Source: Thiorhodococcus minor (GTDB lineage Bacteria; Pseudomonadota; Gammaproteobacteria; Chromatiales; Chromatiaceae). From it: a DNA stretch of 64,000 bases. Both the position numbers and the translations under genes were made by a program. The notes under the pieces were generated by a model. It was given only the letters and a program-made list of their open reading frames with translations, did not search any database and had not been told where the DNA came from. The stretch spans positions 1 to 64,000 of the forward strand of contig NZ_JAAIJQ010000017.1 of assembly GCF_010820565.1 (NCBI RefSeq), in the 5' to 3' direction. Shown one piece after another: positions 10,531-20,041 of this stretch; the first letter of the stretch is position 1, and each line of letters starts with the position of its first letter.

Positions 10531-11427
10531 ATGGCGGAACACAATCCATTCCCCGGTGAGAACAACACCGGTCATGTCTGGGACGACAATCTACGCGAGC
10601 TTAAGAACCCGCCGCCACGCTGGTGGATGCTGGGCTTGTGGGCCTCCATCCTCTGGGTCGTCGGCTATTCGCTGCTCTATCCGTCCTGGCCGGTTGGCCA
10701 GGAGCCGACGCCCGGGATTCTCGGTTGGAGCCAGATGAAGGAATATCAGGAAGGCATGGCCCAGGTCGAGGCCAAGCGCGCCAAGTTCGAGGACCAGATC
10801 AAGGGGATGTCGGCCAATGAGATCCTGGCGGATCCCGGGCTGAAGCAGTACACCTTGGCTTCGGCGAAGGTCCTCTTCGGCGACAACTGCTCTGCCTGTC
10901 ACGGCAGCGGCGGTCAGGGCAACCCGGGCTATCCGGTGCTCGCGGACGACGACTGGCTCTATGGCGGCACCACCGCCAAGATTGCCGAGTCCATCGCCAT
11001 CGGCCGCCAAGGTGCCATGACGCCGCACAAGGACATCTTGACGGAGGCCGAGATCGACACCCTGGCCAAGTGGACCGTGCAGATGGCCGAGACCAATGGC
11101 GAAGGCGGTAGTGAGGAGGGCTGGAATCTCTTCAAGACGAAGGGGTGCACCGCCTGTCATGGTCAGAGCGGGAATGGCGTCCTTGCGGAGCTCCCCGGCG
11201 GGAATATCGTGACCGTCGGCGCGGCCAACCTGACGGATGGGATCTGGCGTTTCAAGCCAGGCGGCTATGAGAGCGCCAGGTACACCATCGTCAACGGCGT
11301 GAATCAGCCCTCCAATCCGGATGCGCGCAACGCCGTGATGCCTGCATTCGGTCAGACGGGCCAGCTCACGGATCAGGAGATCAAGAAGCTCGTGGTCTAT
11401 GTCCACGAGCTTGGCGGCGGCCAGTAG
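10531..11427 (+). CDS. ccoP: Cytochrome cbb3 oxidase subunit III (diheme c)
   Basis: Passes electrons to the catalytic subunit. The N-terminus has the family signature GHVWDDNLRELKNPPPRWW, then a transmembrane helix and two cytochrome c domains with CSACHGSGG and CTACHGQSG. 298 residues, normal size. A possible ribosome-binding site (GGAG) precedes the ATG. It is 14 bases after ccoQ. Confidence 0.97.
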   Translation: MAEHNPFPGENNTGHVWDDNLRELKNPPPRWWMLGLWASILWVVGYSLLYPSWPVGQEPTPGILGWSQMKEYQEGMAQVEAKRAKFEDQIKGMSANEILADPGLKQYTLASAKVLFGDNCSACHGSGGQGNPGYPVLADDDWLYGGTTAKIAESIAIGRQGAMTPHKDILTEAEIDTLAKWTVQMAETNGEGGSEEGWNLFKTKGCTACHGQSGNGVLAELPGGNIVTVGAANLTDGIWRFKPGGYESARYTIVNGVNQPSNPDARNAVMPAFGQTGQLTDQEIKKLVVYVHELGGGQ

Positions 11428-11556
11428 ATCTGAGCGAGACGGTTGCCTAGAGGTCCCAGGTCCGCACTTGGATCTGGGGCTCTCTGCGGGGGCTGAGAGC
11501 CGAGACAGCCGTCCGGTGTCGAATGTTTGCGAGTACAACCTTGAGGGCGAGTGCAT

Positions 11557-11706
11557 ATGGGGGGATTCTTTCTGACCTGGGACGCGGTGGCGCTGACCTC
11601 GATTGCAATGGTGATCATCGCGATCGGCATCGTCATCTTCCTCGGATTCAAGATCGTCGAGCTGATGAAGCGCGACGCCGAGACCAACAAGGGCGAGAAA
11701 TCCTAG
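11557..11706 (+). CDS. Tiny single-helix membrane protein of the cco operon
   Basis: A 49-residue ORF beginning MGGFFLTWDAVALTS, with one strong transmembrane helix (about residues 12-33) and a charged tail ending in KGEKS. A GAGGG ribosome-binding site lies upstream, and a textbook terminator follows 36 bases after the stop, so it is the last gene of the ccoNOQP unit. It may be an assembly or stability factor similar in role to the small CcoM-type proteins of other cbb3 oxidases; I cannot assign a family. Confidence 0.7.
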   Translation: MGGFFLTWDAVALTSIAMVIIAIGIVIFLGFKIVELMKRDAETNKGEKS

Positions 11707-11741
11707 GAACTGTTGCGGGGGTTGAGACGTCCATGGAATCA

Positions 11742-11764
11742 GGGGGATAGCCATCCCCCTTTTT
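11742..11764 (+). terminator. Rho-independent terminator of ccoNOQP
   Basis: GGGGGAT, a four-base loop (AGCC), ATCCCCC and then TTTTT. A perfect 7-bp stem with a T tract, placed after the small membrane-protein gene and before ccoG; it separates the structural from the assembly genes. Confidence 0.9.
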
Positions 11765-11918
11765 CTTCGCTGAGCAAGCGCGGGGGACGCTCGACCCTTG
11801 GATCGGTGAGAGCGGGGCTCAGATCGGCGTACGGTTGATCGACATAAGAAGAAGAGAGGGGAGGGCATTTGCGCGTATCGGCGTTGATCGGTGCGCTTGA
11901 TTCCGGACTGACCCTGCA

Positions 11919-13367
11919 GTGGAGATGGTCAACTTGAGTACGAACGAAGCAGCAAAGCCGCCTTCCGCCGTGGACGACCTCTACGAAGAGGCCGACGACT
12001 GGCACGTCAACACGGGCGGCGAGACCATCCACGCCAAGCGGATCCCAGGCCGCTGGCGCACCTTCAAATGGCTGATGGCCTCCGTCTGGCTGATCTTCTT
12101 CCTCGGCCCCTATCTGCGCTGGGATGGCCGCCAGGCAGTCCTCTTCGACATTCCGAATCGGCAGTACCACATCTTTTCCGCGACCGTCCTTCCACAAGAC
12201 TTCTGGATGCTGTCGCTGCTGCTGCTTTTCTTCGCCATCCTGCTCGCCGTGCTGACCGCCTTGGCCGGGCGCGTCTGGTGCGGCTACTTCTGCTTTCAGA
12301 CGGTGTGGACGGATCTCTTCACCTGGATCGAGGAAAAGCTGGAAGGGCCGCCCGCCGCCCGCCGCAAGCTCGACCAAGCGCCGCTGACTGCCCGCAAGGC
12401 CCGCATCAAGGGGACCAAGCACATCCTCTGGATCCTCATCGGCTTCTTCACTGGGCTCAGTTTCGTCGCCTGGTTCACGGACGCCCCAAGGCTGTGGAGC
12501 ACCTTTTTTACCGGACAGGCCAATGGCGCGGCCTACACCACGGTCGCGCTCTTCACGGCGGGTACCTATGTCCTGGCCGGCTTTCTGAGGGAGCAGACCT
12601 GCTTCTGGCTCTGCCCCTACGCCAGGATCCAAGGGGTCATGCTGGACAAGACCACCATCTTGCCGACCTACGACGAGAAGCGCGGCGAGCCGCGCGGAAG
12701 GGTCAAGCGCGGTGGCAAGGAAGAGGGTCGGGCGACCGGGGACTGTGTCGATTGCAATCAATGTGTCGTCGTTTGTCCGACCGGGGTCGACATTCGGCGT
12801 GGGCAGCAGGAGGGCTGCATCACCTGTGCGCTCTGTATCGACGCCTGTGATCAGGTGATGGAGAAGGTCGGCCGTCCGCGTGGCCTCATTCGCTACGCCT
12901 CGCTGGACGAGATCGAAGGCCGCCCGACGAAGCGCATGATCCTGCGCCCGCGGGTTTGGGTCTATTCGACGATCCTCATCGTGGCGCTTGCCGGCATCGT
13001 CTATGGTCTCACCTCACTCGCCCCGGTCGAGCTGAAAGTGCTCCATGAGCGCGCGCCGCTCTTCGTGCTACAGAGCGACGGCTCCATCCAGAACAAATAC
13101 ACCCTCAAGATCCTCAACAAGACGCCCGAGCCAGTGACGGTTCGCGTGAGTGCCTCCGGGCACGACGACCTGATCTTGATGGGGGCGGAGGACCCGATCC
13201 TGTCCGAGGCTGGCGGCGTGACGCCGACGAACGTGTTCGTGCGGATCCCCGAGCGGGCGCTGAAATCCGAGCAGCAGCCCATCACCTTCTATATCGACGG
13301 GACGCGTGCCTCAGGCACGCCTGTGGAGGCCGAGCGCGAGAGCGTCTTCATCGGTCCTCGACGCTGA
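11919..13367 (+). CDS. ccoG: cbb3 oxidase maturation ferredoxin CcoG
   Basis: Membrane-bound iron-sulfur protein (RdxA/FixG) needed for cbb3 oxidase copper-site maturation. It has several transmembrane helices, an NapH-type WCGYFCFQTVW segment, two 4Fe-4S motifs (CVDCNQCVVVCP and CITCALCIDACD), and a C-terminal Ig-like FixG domain. The start is GTG 11919 or ATG 11925. First gene of ccoGHIS. Confidence 0.95.
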   Translation: MEMVNLSTNEAAKPPSAVDDLYEEADDWHVNTGGETIHAKRIPGRWRTFKWLMASVWLIFFLGPYLRWDGRQAVLFDIPNRQYHIFSATVLPQDFWMLSLLLLFFAILLAVLTALAGRVWCGYFCFQTVWTDLFTWIEEKLEGPPAARRKLDQAPLTARKARIKGTKHILWILIGFFTGLSFVAWFTDAPRLWSTFFTGQANGAAYTTVALFTAGTYVLAGFLREQTCFWLCPYARIQGVMLDKTTILPTYDEKRGEPRGRVKRGGKEEGRATGDCVDCNQCVVVCPTGVDIRRGQQEGCITCALCIDACDQVMEKVGRPRGLIRYASLDEIEGRPTKRMILRPRVWVYSTILIVALAGIVYGLTSLAPVELKVLHERAPLFVLQSDGSIQNKYTLKILNKTPEPVTVRVSASGHDDLILMGAEDPILSEAGGVTPTNVFVRIPERALKSEQQPITFYIDGTRASGTPVEAERESVFIGPRR

Positions 13368-13389
13368 CGTTTTGCGCAATGGTGGATGT

Positions 13390-13905
13390 ATGCCCATGAG
13401 CCTCATCGAAAGAATCCCACACGACTCGGCCTTCCGCAGCCCTTGGGTACTGGGCTGGATCGGACTGGTCGTAACCGTCCTCGCCGTCAATGCCACCATG
13501 GTCTATCTGGCCTTTGCGACCAGCCCAGGGCTGGTCAACGCCGACTATTACGAGCGCGGCCAGAACTACGAGCAAACGCTCCTGTCTCGCAAGGCGAGGG
13601 CGCCGCAGTGGACTATCGAGGCGGACATCCCGGCCGCCCTCAAGGTGGACAAGTCGGAGTGGATCCGGGTCTTCCTGGTGGACAAGGCGGGGCAGCCGGT
13701 GGATCCCGACGCCGTGACCTTCTACGCCTATCGGCCATCGGATGCGGGGCAGGACTTCTCCATCCCCATGACCCGCGAGGATCGCGGCCGCTATGTCGCC
13801 AAGGCCAGCTTCCCCTTGATCGGCGTCTGGGACACCCTGATTGCGGTGCATTCCGGTGAGGATGAGTACAGCATTGGCGAGCGGGTGAGTGTCGGCCGCT
13901 ACTGA
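13390..13905 (+). CDS. ccoH: CcoH/FixH family protein
   Basis: 171 residues with one N-terminal helix ([23 protein letters not shown]), then [18 protein letters not shown], the conserved FixH segment, and a beta-rich periplasmic domain. FixH is required for assembly of cbb3 oxidase. The start at 13390 has GGTGG upstream. The end overlaps ccoI by 17 bases. Confidence 0.92.
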   Translation: MPMSLIERIPHDSAFRSPWVLGWIGLVVTVLAVNATMVYLAFATSPGLVNADYYERGQNYEQTLLSRKARAPQWTIEADIPAALKVDKSEWIRVFLVDKAGQPVDPDAVTFYAYRPSDAGQDFSIPMTREDRGRYVAKASFPLIGVWDTLIAVHSGEDEYSIGERVSVGRY

Positions 13906-16471
13906 GTCGGCGCGGGCCTCCGAGAGCCCGCTGACTAGACTGCCTCCTTCCAGCGTTGCGGCGGCCAAGGTCGCCGGCGCGTTGGACGAATGCTGCTTCC
14001 ATTGCGGTTTGCCCGTCAGCGGCGATGCCCGCGAGACGGCCAGCATCGCGGGCGCCGAGCGCAGCTTCTGCTGCACCGGCTGCAAGGCCGTCTGCGAGGC
14101 CATCTTCGCGGCCGGCCTTGAGGGCTTCTATCGGCGCACGCCCGAGGGGGAGGTCCTGGGGCCGCCGCCCGAGCCGCCCAAGGATCTGGCGCTCTTCGAT
14201 CTCGATGTCGTCCAGGAGGAATTCACGGACGTCGCCTGCGAGGGGCGCGAGATCAATCTGCTGGTGGAAGGTATCCACTGCGCCGCCTGCGTCTGGCTGA
14301 TCGAGAAGGGGCTGGAATCCCTGCCCGGCGTCGAGGAGGCGCGCGTCAACCTGACCGGCCGGCGTCTGCGGGTGCGCTGGGACAACGGCCGCCTCAAGCT
14401 CTCGCGTATCCTGAGGCGTCTCGCCGACATCGGCTACGCGGCCACACCCTTCGACCCCAATTCGGCCGAGAGCGCGATCGGGCGCGAGAACCGCGACCTC
14501 CTGCTGCGCATGGCCTGGGCTGGCTTCGCGATGATGAACCTGCTCTGGGTGTCCATCGCGCTCTACAGTGGCGCCGATCAGGGCGAGCACCGCGACTTCT
14601 TTCACTGGATCGGCTTCGTGCTGGCCACGCCGACCCTGGTGTATTCGGGCGCGCCCTTCTACAAAGGCGCCTGGTCGGGTCTGCGCTCCGGCTATCTCAG
14701 CATGGACCTGCCGATCGCCATCGGCGTGACGACGACCTACGGCTATTCGCTCTACGTCACCCTTGGCGGCTCCGAGATCGGTGCGGTCTATTGGGACACG
14801 GTCGTCAACTTCCTCTTCGTCATCCTGGTCGGCCGCTATCTGGAGGCGATCTCGCGTCGCCGCGCCGTGGCATCGACTCAGCGCCTGCTGGACCTTCAGC
14901 CCAAGGTGGCGACTCGTCTCGACGGAGATCGCGAGGAGGTCGTCCCCATTCGCTCCCTCCAGGTCGGTGAGCGGGTCCTGGTGCGCCCGGGCGAGCGCAT
15001 CCCGGTTGATGGCGAGGTGGTCGAGGGCGGGAGCGGCGTCGACGAGTCCATGCTCAGCGGAGAGTCGCGCAAGGTCGCCAAGGCCGTGGGAGACAGCGTC
15101 GCTGCCGGCACCATCAATGGGGCCGGTGTTCTCCAGGTCCGTATCTCCGGACTGCTGCGCGAGACCGCGCTGGGTCGCATCATCGGACTGGTGGAAGCGG
15201 CGCAGTCCAGCCGCGCCCCCATCCAGCGCCTGGCCGATCGTGTCGTGCCCTGGTTCGTCGCCGCGACCCTCGGCCTCGCGGTACTGACCTTCCTCGTCTG
15301 GCTGCGGACGGATGTCGAGGTCGCCCTCATGGCGGCCACGGCAGTGCTCATCATCACCTGTCCCTGCGCCTTCGGCCTGGCGACGCCCATGGCGGTAGCC
15401 GTCGCGTCCGGCCTGGGCGCCTCGCGCGGCATCCTGGTCAAGAATGGCGCCGTCCTCGAGCGTCTTTCGGCGATTCGGCACATCGTTTTCGATAAGACGG
15501 GGACGCTGACCGAGGGCCGGCCGCAGGTGGTCGCGCTGCGGGATGCGGCTAGCGGGTGGCAGGTGTGCGACACCGACCCTGTCGATGGCGCGGTGGGCTT
15601 GCCGCTCGGTGCTGCGCAGCGGGGCCAGCTCCGGCGTCTTGGCGCACTCGAGCGTTTGTCCGAGCATCCGGTGGCGCGCGCCATTCTCGACCTCTGCGAG
15701 CGCTCGCAGCTCAGCACCGCGGGACTGAGCGTGACCGAGACGCGCGTCGCTCCTGGGCTGGGCATCTGCGGTCGGGTTGACGGCGAAATGCTGGTCATCG
15801 GCACTCACGAATGGCTTGCCAGCAACGGCGTGACCGAGCGGCTGCAGAGGGATGTCCCCGCGCAATCCGGGGCGGAGGGTCTGGTGCACTGCGCCATCAA
15901 TGGCCGCGAGGTCATGCAGCTGCGCATCGCCGACCGCCTTCGCCCAGGGGCCGCGGACTTGGTCGCCCGCATGCGCGCCCGCGGGATTCGCGTCACCATG
16001 CTGACAGGAGACAGGCGCGAGGCCGCCGAGCGAATCGCCGCCCAGCTCGGCGACATTGCGGTGATCGCCGAGGTGCTGCCGGATGAGAAGGACGCCGTGA
16101 TCGACCGCTTGCAGCGCGATGGTACCCCGGTCGCCATGGTGGGTGACGGTGTCAACGACGCCCCTGCCTTGACGCGGGCAGACGTCGGCATCGCCATGGG
16201 CAGCGGAACGGACGTCTCCATCGCCAGCGCCGACATCGTGCTCATCTCCAGCGAGCTGGAGCGCGTCATCGAGGCCACCGAGCTGTCGCGGCGAACGCTG
16301 AGGGCGATCCGGCAGAACATCGGCATCTCGATTCTCTACAATCTCGTCATGGTGCCGCTCGCGATGAGCGGGGTCATCACGCCCTTGATCGCCGCGGTCT
16401 CGATGCCCCTGAGCTCATTGGCGGTCATCGGCAACTCCGCGCGCATCCGCACCTTCGTCAAGGCACTTTGA
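13889..16471 (+). CDS. ccoI: Copper-translocating P-type ATPase for cbb3 assembly
   Basis: 860-residue P1B-type ATPase that exports copper for the oxidase. Cysteine clusters near residues 35-39 and 61-65 mark the N-terminal metal-binding domain, followed by an HMA domain with GIHCAAC (Cys131, Cys134). The transport motif CPC is at 491-493 and the phosphorylated aspartate of DKTGTLTEG is Asp535; the [10 protein letters not shown] hinge is present. It starts at GTG inside ccoH and continues the ccoGHIS unit. Confidence 0.96.
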   Translation: MSAATESARASESPLTRLPPSSVAAAKVAGALDECCFHCGLPVSGDARETASIAGAERSFCCTGCKAVCEAIFAAGLEGFYRRTPEGEVLGPPPEPPKDLALFDLDVVQEEFTDVACEGREINLLVEGIHCAACVWLIEKGLESLPGVEEARVNLTGRRLRVRWDNGRLKLSRILRRLADIGYAATPFDPNSAESAIGRENRDLLLRMAWAGFAMMNLLWVSIALYSGADQGEHRDFFHWIGFVLATPTLVYSGAPFYKGAWSGLRSGYLSMDLPIAIGVTTTYGYSLYVTLGGSEIGAVYWDTVVNFLFVILVGRYLEAISRRRAVASTQRLLDLQPKVATRLDGDREEVVPIRSLQVGERVLVRPGERIPVDGEVVEGGSGVDESMLSGESRKVAKAVGDSVAAGTINGAGVLQVRISGLLRETALGRIIGLVEAAQSSRAPIQRLADRVVPWFVAATLGLAVLTFLVWLRTDVEVALMAATAVLIITCPCAFGLATPMAVAVASGLGASRGILVKNGAVLERLSAIRHIVFDKTGTLTEGRPQVVALRDAASGWQVCDTDPVDGAVGLPLGAAQRGQLRRLGALERLSEHPVARAILDLCERSQLSTAGLSVTETRVAPGLGICGRVDGEMLVIGTHEWLASNGVTERLQRDVPAQSGAEGLVHCAINGREVMQLRIADRLRPGAADLVARMRARGIRVTMLTGDRREAAERIAAQLGDIAVIAEVLPDEKDAVIDRLQRDGTPVAMVGDGVNDAPALTRADVGIAMGSGTDVSIASADIVLISSELERVIEATELSRRTLRAIRQNIGISILYNLVMVPLAMSGVITPLIAAVSMPLSSLAVIGNSARIRTFVKAL

Positions 16472-16536
16472 GCCAGTTCACAGTCCTGGGTCACTCTGGT
16501 GTCGAAGATGTTGCCCAACTGGTGGAGAATATTGAG

Positions 16537-16740
16537 ATGGATGTCATCTACGGCCTGATACCAGGCATGCTGGTCTTGGGGGTCGCGGCCGTGGCCGTGC
16601 TCTTCTGGGCAGCTCGCAGCGGACAGTTCGACGATCTGGACGGGGATGGCAGGCGTCTCTTGCTCGACGAAGACGAGGTCGACCCCAGACGCCTGCCGGA
16701 TGCCGATCCGGACGAGGATGGCAGCGCGCGTGGCAGCTGA
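16537..16740 (+). CDS. ccoS: cbb3 oxidase assembly protein CcoS
   Basis: 67 residues with one transmembrane helix (GMLVLGVAAVAVLFWAARSG) and the family's following QFDDLDGDGRRLLLDED segment. CcoS is needed for heme/copper insertion in cbb3 oxidase. The start at ATG 16537 has GGAG upstream; the longer in-frame reading from 16468 is unlikely. Last gene of ccoGHIS. Confidence 0.92.
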   Translation: MDVIYGLIPGMLVLGVAAVAVLFWAARSGQFDDLDGDGRRLLLDEDEVDPRRLPDADPDEDGSARGS

Positions 16741-16830
16741 GTCGCTTGCTGGTGCCGCGGGCAGGACCTGTGGGCAGAGACGGACCGCGCTCAGGCGCAA
16801 CCCGACAATTGATAACCAAGGAGCTCGAGC

Positions 16831-17121
16831 ATGCTACTCGACGATGAACGGCGTAATTTCAAGCGGATGATCGCCGAGACCCAGATCGATGTGACACGGC
16901 TGTCGAGCGGTGAAACATTCACCGCCAAGCTCGTCAACCTGAGCGCGTCCGGATGCGCCTTCCTCTCGGATCTGGCCATCGAGGCGGATGAGGCGCTGGA
17001 CATCCTGATTCGCAGCCCCAGCGAGCGGCTGGATCCGCTGCGGCGCTCGGGCCAGGTCGCGCGCTTTACCCAAACGGACGAGGGGCGATTGGTCGCGGTC
17101 CATTTCACCGGCAGCGCCTGA
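16831..17121 (+). CDS. PilZ-domain protein
   Basis: A 96-residue single-domain protein. RRNFKRM at residues 7-13 fits the RxxxR c-di-GMP-binding motif, and NLSASGCAF near residue 36 fits the second motif (D/NxSxxG). It probably binds cyclic di-GMP and acts as a small adaptor. A ribosome-binding site (AAGGAG) lies upstream. The target is unknown; a second PilZ gene lies at 47807. Confidence 0.88.
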   Translation: MLLDDERRNFKRMIAETQIDVTRLSSGETFTAKLVNLSASGCAFLSDLAIEADEALDILIRSPSERLDPLRRSGQVARFTQTDEGRLVAVHFTGSA

Positions 17122-17210
17122 GCTTCCTGGCCTGAGTCATGCCTTGCTCGGTGACCCTTATCGCGAGGCATGAGTCGCGCCGAGGCAGTCTGTCGACCAG
17201 GTGTCGCGCC

Positions 17211-17453
17211 ATGCAGAGGTTCTATTTCAGCCTCAGTATCTCGGCCTCGGAATACCTCAAATACTACCGAGGCGCCGCTGGCCGCGTGATCGTGCGCGCC
17301 TCGGACGGCCGCACCCTCTCCATCCCGGCCGCGAATCTGCGCCGCTTCGTGACCCAAGAAGGCATTCGTGGTCAGTTCTGTCTCACTGTCGATCAAGATC
17401 ACAAGCTGGTTTCGATCGACCGCCATTCGGCGGCTCAGGTCCGCCGCGCCTGA
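17211..17453 (+). CDS. DUF2835 family protein
   Basis: An 80-residue protein beginning MQRFYFSLSISASEYLKYY, followed by DGRTLSIPAANLRRFVT and GIRGQFCLTVD, which matches the small DUF2835 family of gammaproteobacteria. The function of the family is unknown. The start ATG 17211 gives the family N-terminus; the longer upstream reading is not supported. Confidence 0.85.
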   Translation: MQRFYFSLSISASEYLKYYRGAAGRVIVRASDGRTLSIPAANLRRFVTQEGIRGQFCLTVDQDHKLVSIDRHSAAQVRRA

Positions 17454-17579
17454 GCGGGGGCATCCGTAGTTCGCGGACGGCGTCGGTCATCCCGAGAAGA
17501 GCCGCCAGCCGCCAGCTCGAACCTCGTCGAACCAGCCCTGCAAGCCGGTCGCTGGCGCCTGGCTGCTCTCGATTCGATT

Positions 17580-17820
17580 ATCCTAGATCCGGCGGTTGGA
17601 CGGCCTCCAGGGTGCGTCCAGCGTGGTGTCTGGCAAGGCGCAACGAGGCGTCGTAGTGGCTCTACGACAACGCGTTGCAACGCAGCCAGGCGCCGCGCGG
17701 GGCGTGCACTGGAGGCCGTAGCGGGCTTCGCCCGGCGGGTGAGCCAGCAGCAGACCCCGATCTTGAGAGTGATTAAGACGTTACATGAAGCACGAAGCGG
17801 TCAGCCGCCGGGTCTAGGAT
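17580..17820 (+). repeat. MITE-like repeat, copy 1
   Basis: Core 17583-17817 (235 bp) bounded by imperfect terminal inverted repeats, CTAGATCCGGCGGTTG at the left and the complement of CTAGACCCGGCGGCTG at the right (14 of 16 match); ATC/GAT extends them to 17580 and 17820. An internal hairpin, GTCGTAG-loop-CTACGAC, lies near 17650-17668. No coding capacity. Two relatives are at 19531 and 35212. Confidence 0.85.
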
Positions 17821-17894
17821 CATGTGAGCGTCGAATAGTCCCGCGTCTTACTCTCTAGAGTGGTGATCCCGTCAGTAATGTCAGCGACATCAGT

Positions 17895-17952
17895 GCTGGG
17901 CGTGCCGGCCTCCAGGCCGATACCTCTTGACCTGGAGGCCAGCACGCCCAGC
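17895..17952. repeat. Long palindrome, 22-bp arms
   Basis: Arms built around CTGGGCGTGCCGGCCTCCAGG and its complement with one mismatch, separated by a 14-base loop. A related palindrome is at 30509-30563, so this may be an extragenic palindrome family. Confidence 0.8.
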
Positions 17953-18226
17953 GCCACCCGTTTCTGCGGCAGGGCATGGAACGGAGCACTGGGCACTGCG
18001 CATCATGCGGCAGCCTCACCTGGCAGGGGTGCTCCGCCCCGAGGGGCGGGCGATCGCGGCGGGTGCTGTTGCCAGGAGGGCGCGCAGGCATCCTCGATAC
18101 GACGCTGCCCGGCCATGCTCTCACGGCTTGGCGGAGCCCTGTCGACTGGGTAGAAATACGGACTCAAGCGCAGGCTCGCCCTGCCGTTAATCAGGTTACG
18201 CACAGTCCTTCTCGGAGCAGAGCCTG

Positions 18227-19384
18227 ATGGCGATCCTCACCAACTTCTCGCTCTCCAATAGTTATTCCTTATCCAACAGCTTTACCCTCAAATCCTTCGA
18301 CCAGAATCAGCATCAGCTGGGTAAGACCGGCAGTGAGCCGGCGGATGCCCTGTCTGGCCTGCAGGACAAGGCGCTTGAATCCTTGGCGCGCGAGATTCCG
18401 GGGGTGGAAGCCGCTGGTCTCAAGGCCCTGGATCCGGCCGAGTACACCCCGGACAAGATCGCCGAGCGCATCAGCGGCTTCGTCGCCCAGGGGCTCGAGA
18501 GCGCCAGGGCGCAAGGCAAGTCGGAAGAGGAGATCCAGTCCCTCTACGACAGTGCCGTCAAGGGCGTCGAGCAGGGCTTCAAGGAGGCGAAACAGATCCT
18601 ATCCAATCTGGACATGCTCAATGGCGCCATCGCCGATCAGGTGCAGGCCACTGAAGAGGCCACCTTCGACGCCCTGGCCGGGCTCTCGCCGACCCAGGAG
18701 CAGCAGGGCATCACGGGTGCCCGTACCATGGCGGTCGCCGAGCGCTACGCCCAAGCGGAAGATTTCCAGCTAGAGCTCAAGACGCAAGAGGGCGATACGG
18801 TTCGCATCAGCTTCGGCAAGACCCTGGAGGCCCAGGCAGGTTATGCCATGACTCAGGACGGACAGGGCAACAGCGCAGCCGTCTTGGATATCAGCCGCAG
18901 CGAGCAGAGCGGCTACAGCTTCAGCGTCGAAGGCGATCTCAGCGTGGATGAGATCGACGCCATCCAATCGCTCGTGCAGGACGTTAGCGAGGTGGCCAAC
19001 GACTTTTTCAGCGGCGACGTCCAAGAGGCCTTCGAGCAGGTGTCGGAGATCTCCTTCGATAGCTCTCAGCTCAGCGCGATGAATCTGCACATGAGCCAGT
19101 CCCAGCAGTACAGCGCGGTCCAGCGCTACCAGGAGACTCAGCAGATGGATAGTCCGGCGGCATCCAAGCCGGGTCTGCGTCTCGGACACATGATGCGTGA
19201 ATTCGGCGACAGCTTCGCGCGGCCGGGGCTGCAATTCCTCGATCAAGCGGACAAGGTCGCCAGTCGGATCATGGAGGGGCTGGTCGAGCAGGATACTCGC
19301 TTCAAACAGTCTGACTCCGATCAGCAGGGCGCCTATCAGGACAATTTGCAGCGGATGCTGAGCGCGTTGGAAAGTGTGGAATGA
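18227..19384 (+). CDS. DUF5610-like protein of the chemotaxis region
   Basis: 385 residues, hydrophilic, rich in Ser, Gln and acidic residues, no signal peptide or membrane helix. The segment TPDKIAERISGFVAQGLESA and the following GVEQGFKEAKQIL resemble the DUF5610 family often found near flagellar and chemotaxis genes; the family call is from memory of its pattern. A possible ribosome-binding site is GGAG at 18210. It precedes a receptor gene and lies between two direct copies of the MITE-like repeat. Function unknown. Confidence 0.6.
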   Translation: MAILTNFSLSNSYSLSNSFTLKSFDQNQHQLGKTGSEPADALSGLQDKALESLAREIPGVEAAGLKALDPAEYTPDKIAERISGFVAQGLESARAQGKSEEEIQSLYDSAVKGVEQGFKEAKQILSNLDMLNGAIADQVQATEEATFDALAGLSPTQEQQGITGARTMAVAERYAQAEDFQLELKTQEGDTVRISFGKTLEAQAGYAMTQDGQGNSAAVLDISRSEQSGYSFSVEGDLSVDEIDAIQSLVQDVSEVANDFFSGDVQEAFEQVSEISFDSSQLSAMNLHMSQSQQYSAVQRYQETQQMDSPAASKPGLRLGHMMREFGDSFARPGLQFLDQADKVASRIMEGLVEQDTRFKQSDSDQQGAYQDNLQRMLSALESVE

Positions 19385-20041
19385 GTCTACACTTTCGCTC
19401 GGCGCTCGGGTGTTTAATGACGGTCGAGCGCAGCTCGTGTCCGGCCTGAAGGTCGGTGGGCATTGAGTTTTGTGGCCGAGCGCGCGTCAGCCCAGCAGGA
19501 GCGAGCGCCGGCGGAGCAAGGCCGGTCAACCTAGATCCGGCGGTTGGGCGGCCTCCAGGGTGCGTCCAGCGGGGTGTCTGGCAAGGCGCAATGAGGCGTC
19601 GTAGCGGTTCTACGACAAGGCGTTGCAACGCAGCCAGGCGCCACGCGGGGCGTGCACTGGAGGCCGTAGCGGGCTTCACCCGGCGGGTGAGCCGGCAGGA
19701 AACCCCGATCTTGAAAGTGATCAAGGCGTTACATGAAGCACGAAGCGGTCAACTGCCGGATCTAGGGTCAAAGATGCGGGGGCGGCGGACAGCTTGCGGG
19801 GCACCAGCTGGATGAACCTAGGGGCGATCCGAGATGCTGATTTCCGGTTGCCGGCGACAAGGTCGCGGCAGTCGGGATGCAAATGACAAAGCGTGCCGTC
19901 ATGGCGCCGCGAATCTCGGAGCTGAGCTAGAGCCATCGGCGAATATTCGCCGAGATGGATCTGGACACGCGCTAGTCGGCACGCTTCTACGCGAGACCTC
20001 GCCTGTCGCGGCTTTTTTACAGGCAGGGTGAGGAGGTAGCC
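19385..20041. other. Intergenic interval around repeat copy 2
   Basis: Holds repeat copy 2 (19531-19765). Nothing else is supported apart from a probable ribosome-binding site (GGAGG, 20032-20036) for the receptor gene. Confidence 0.55.
19531..19765 (+). repeat. MITE-like repeat, copy 2
   Basis: 235 bp, the same core length as copy 1 and highly similar over its whole length. The terminal inverted repeats CTAGATCCGGCGGTTG and CAACTGCCGGATCTAG match at 15 of 16 positions. The internal hairpin GTCGTAG-loop-CTACGAC is conserved while the loop differs. Confidence 0.87.

Larger units (their letters stand above)
17454..18226. other. Gene-poor interval with two repeats
   Basis: No supported gene. 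It contains repeat copy 1 (17580-17820) and a 22-bp-arm palindrome (17895-17952), both listed separately. Short frames on both strands have no motifs. The flank at 17498-17520 is a CCAGC-rich direct repeat. Confidence 0.6.

Noticed and set aside
13640-15889. A 749-codon minus-strand frame across ccoH and ccoI
   Set aside because: Antisense of two well-defined genes; low-complexity Arg/Ala/Gly-rich product.
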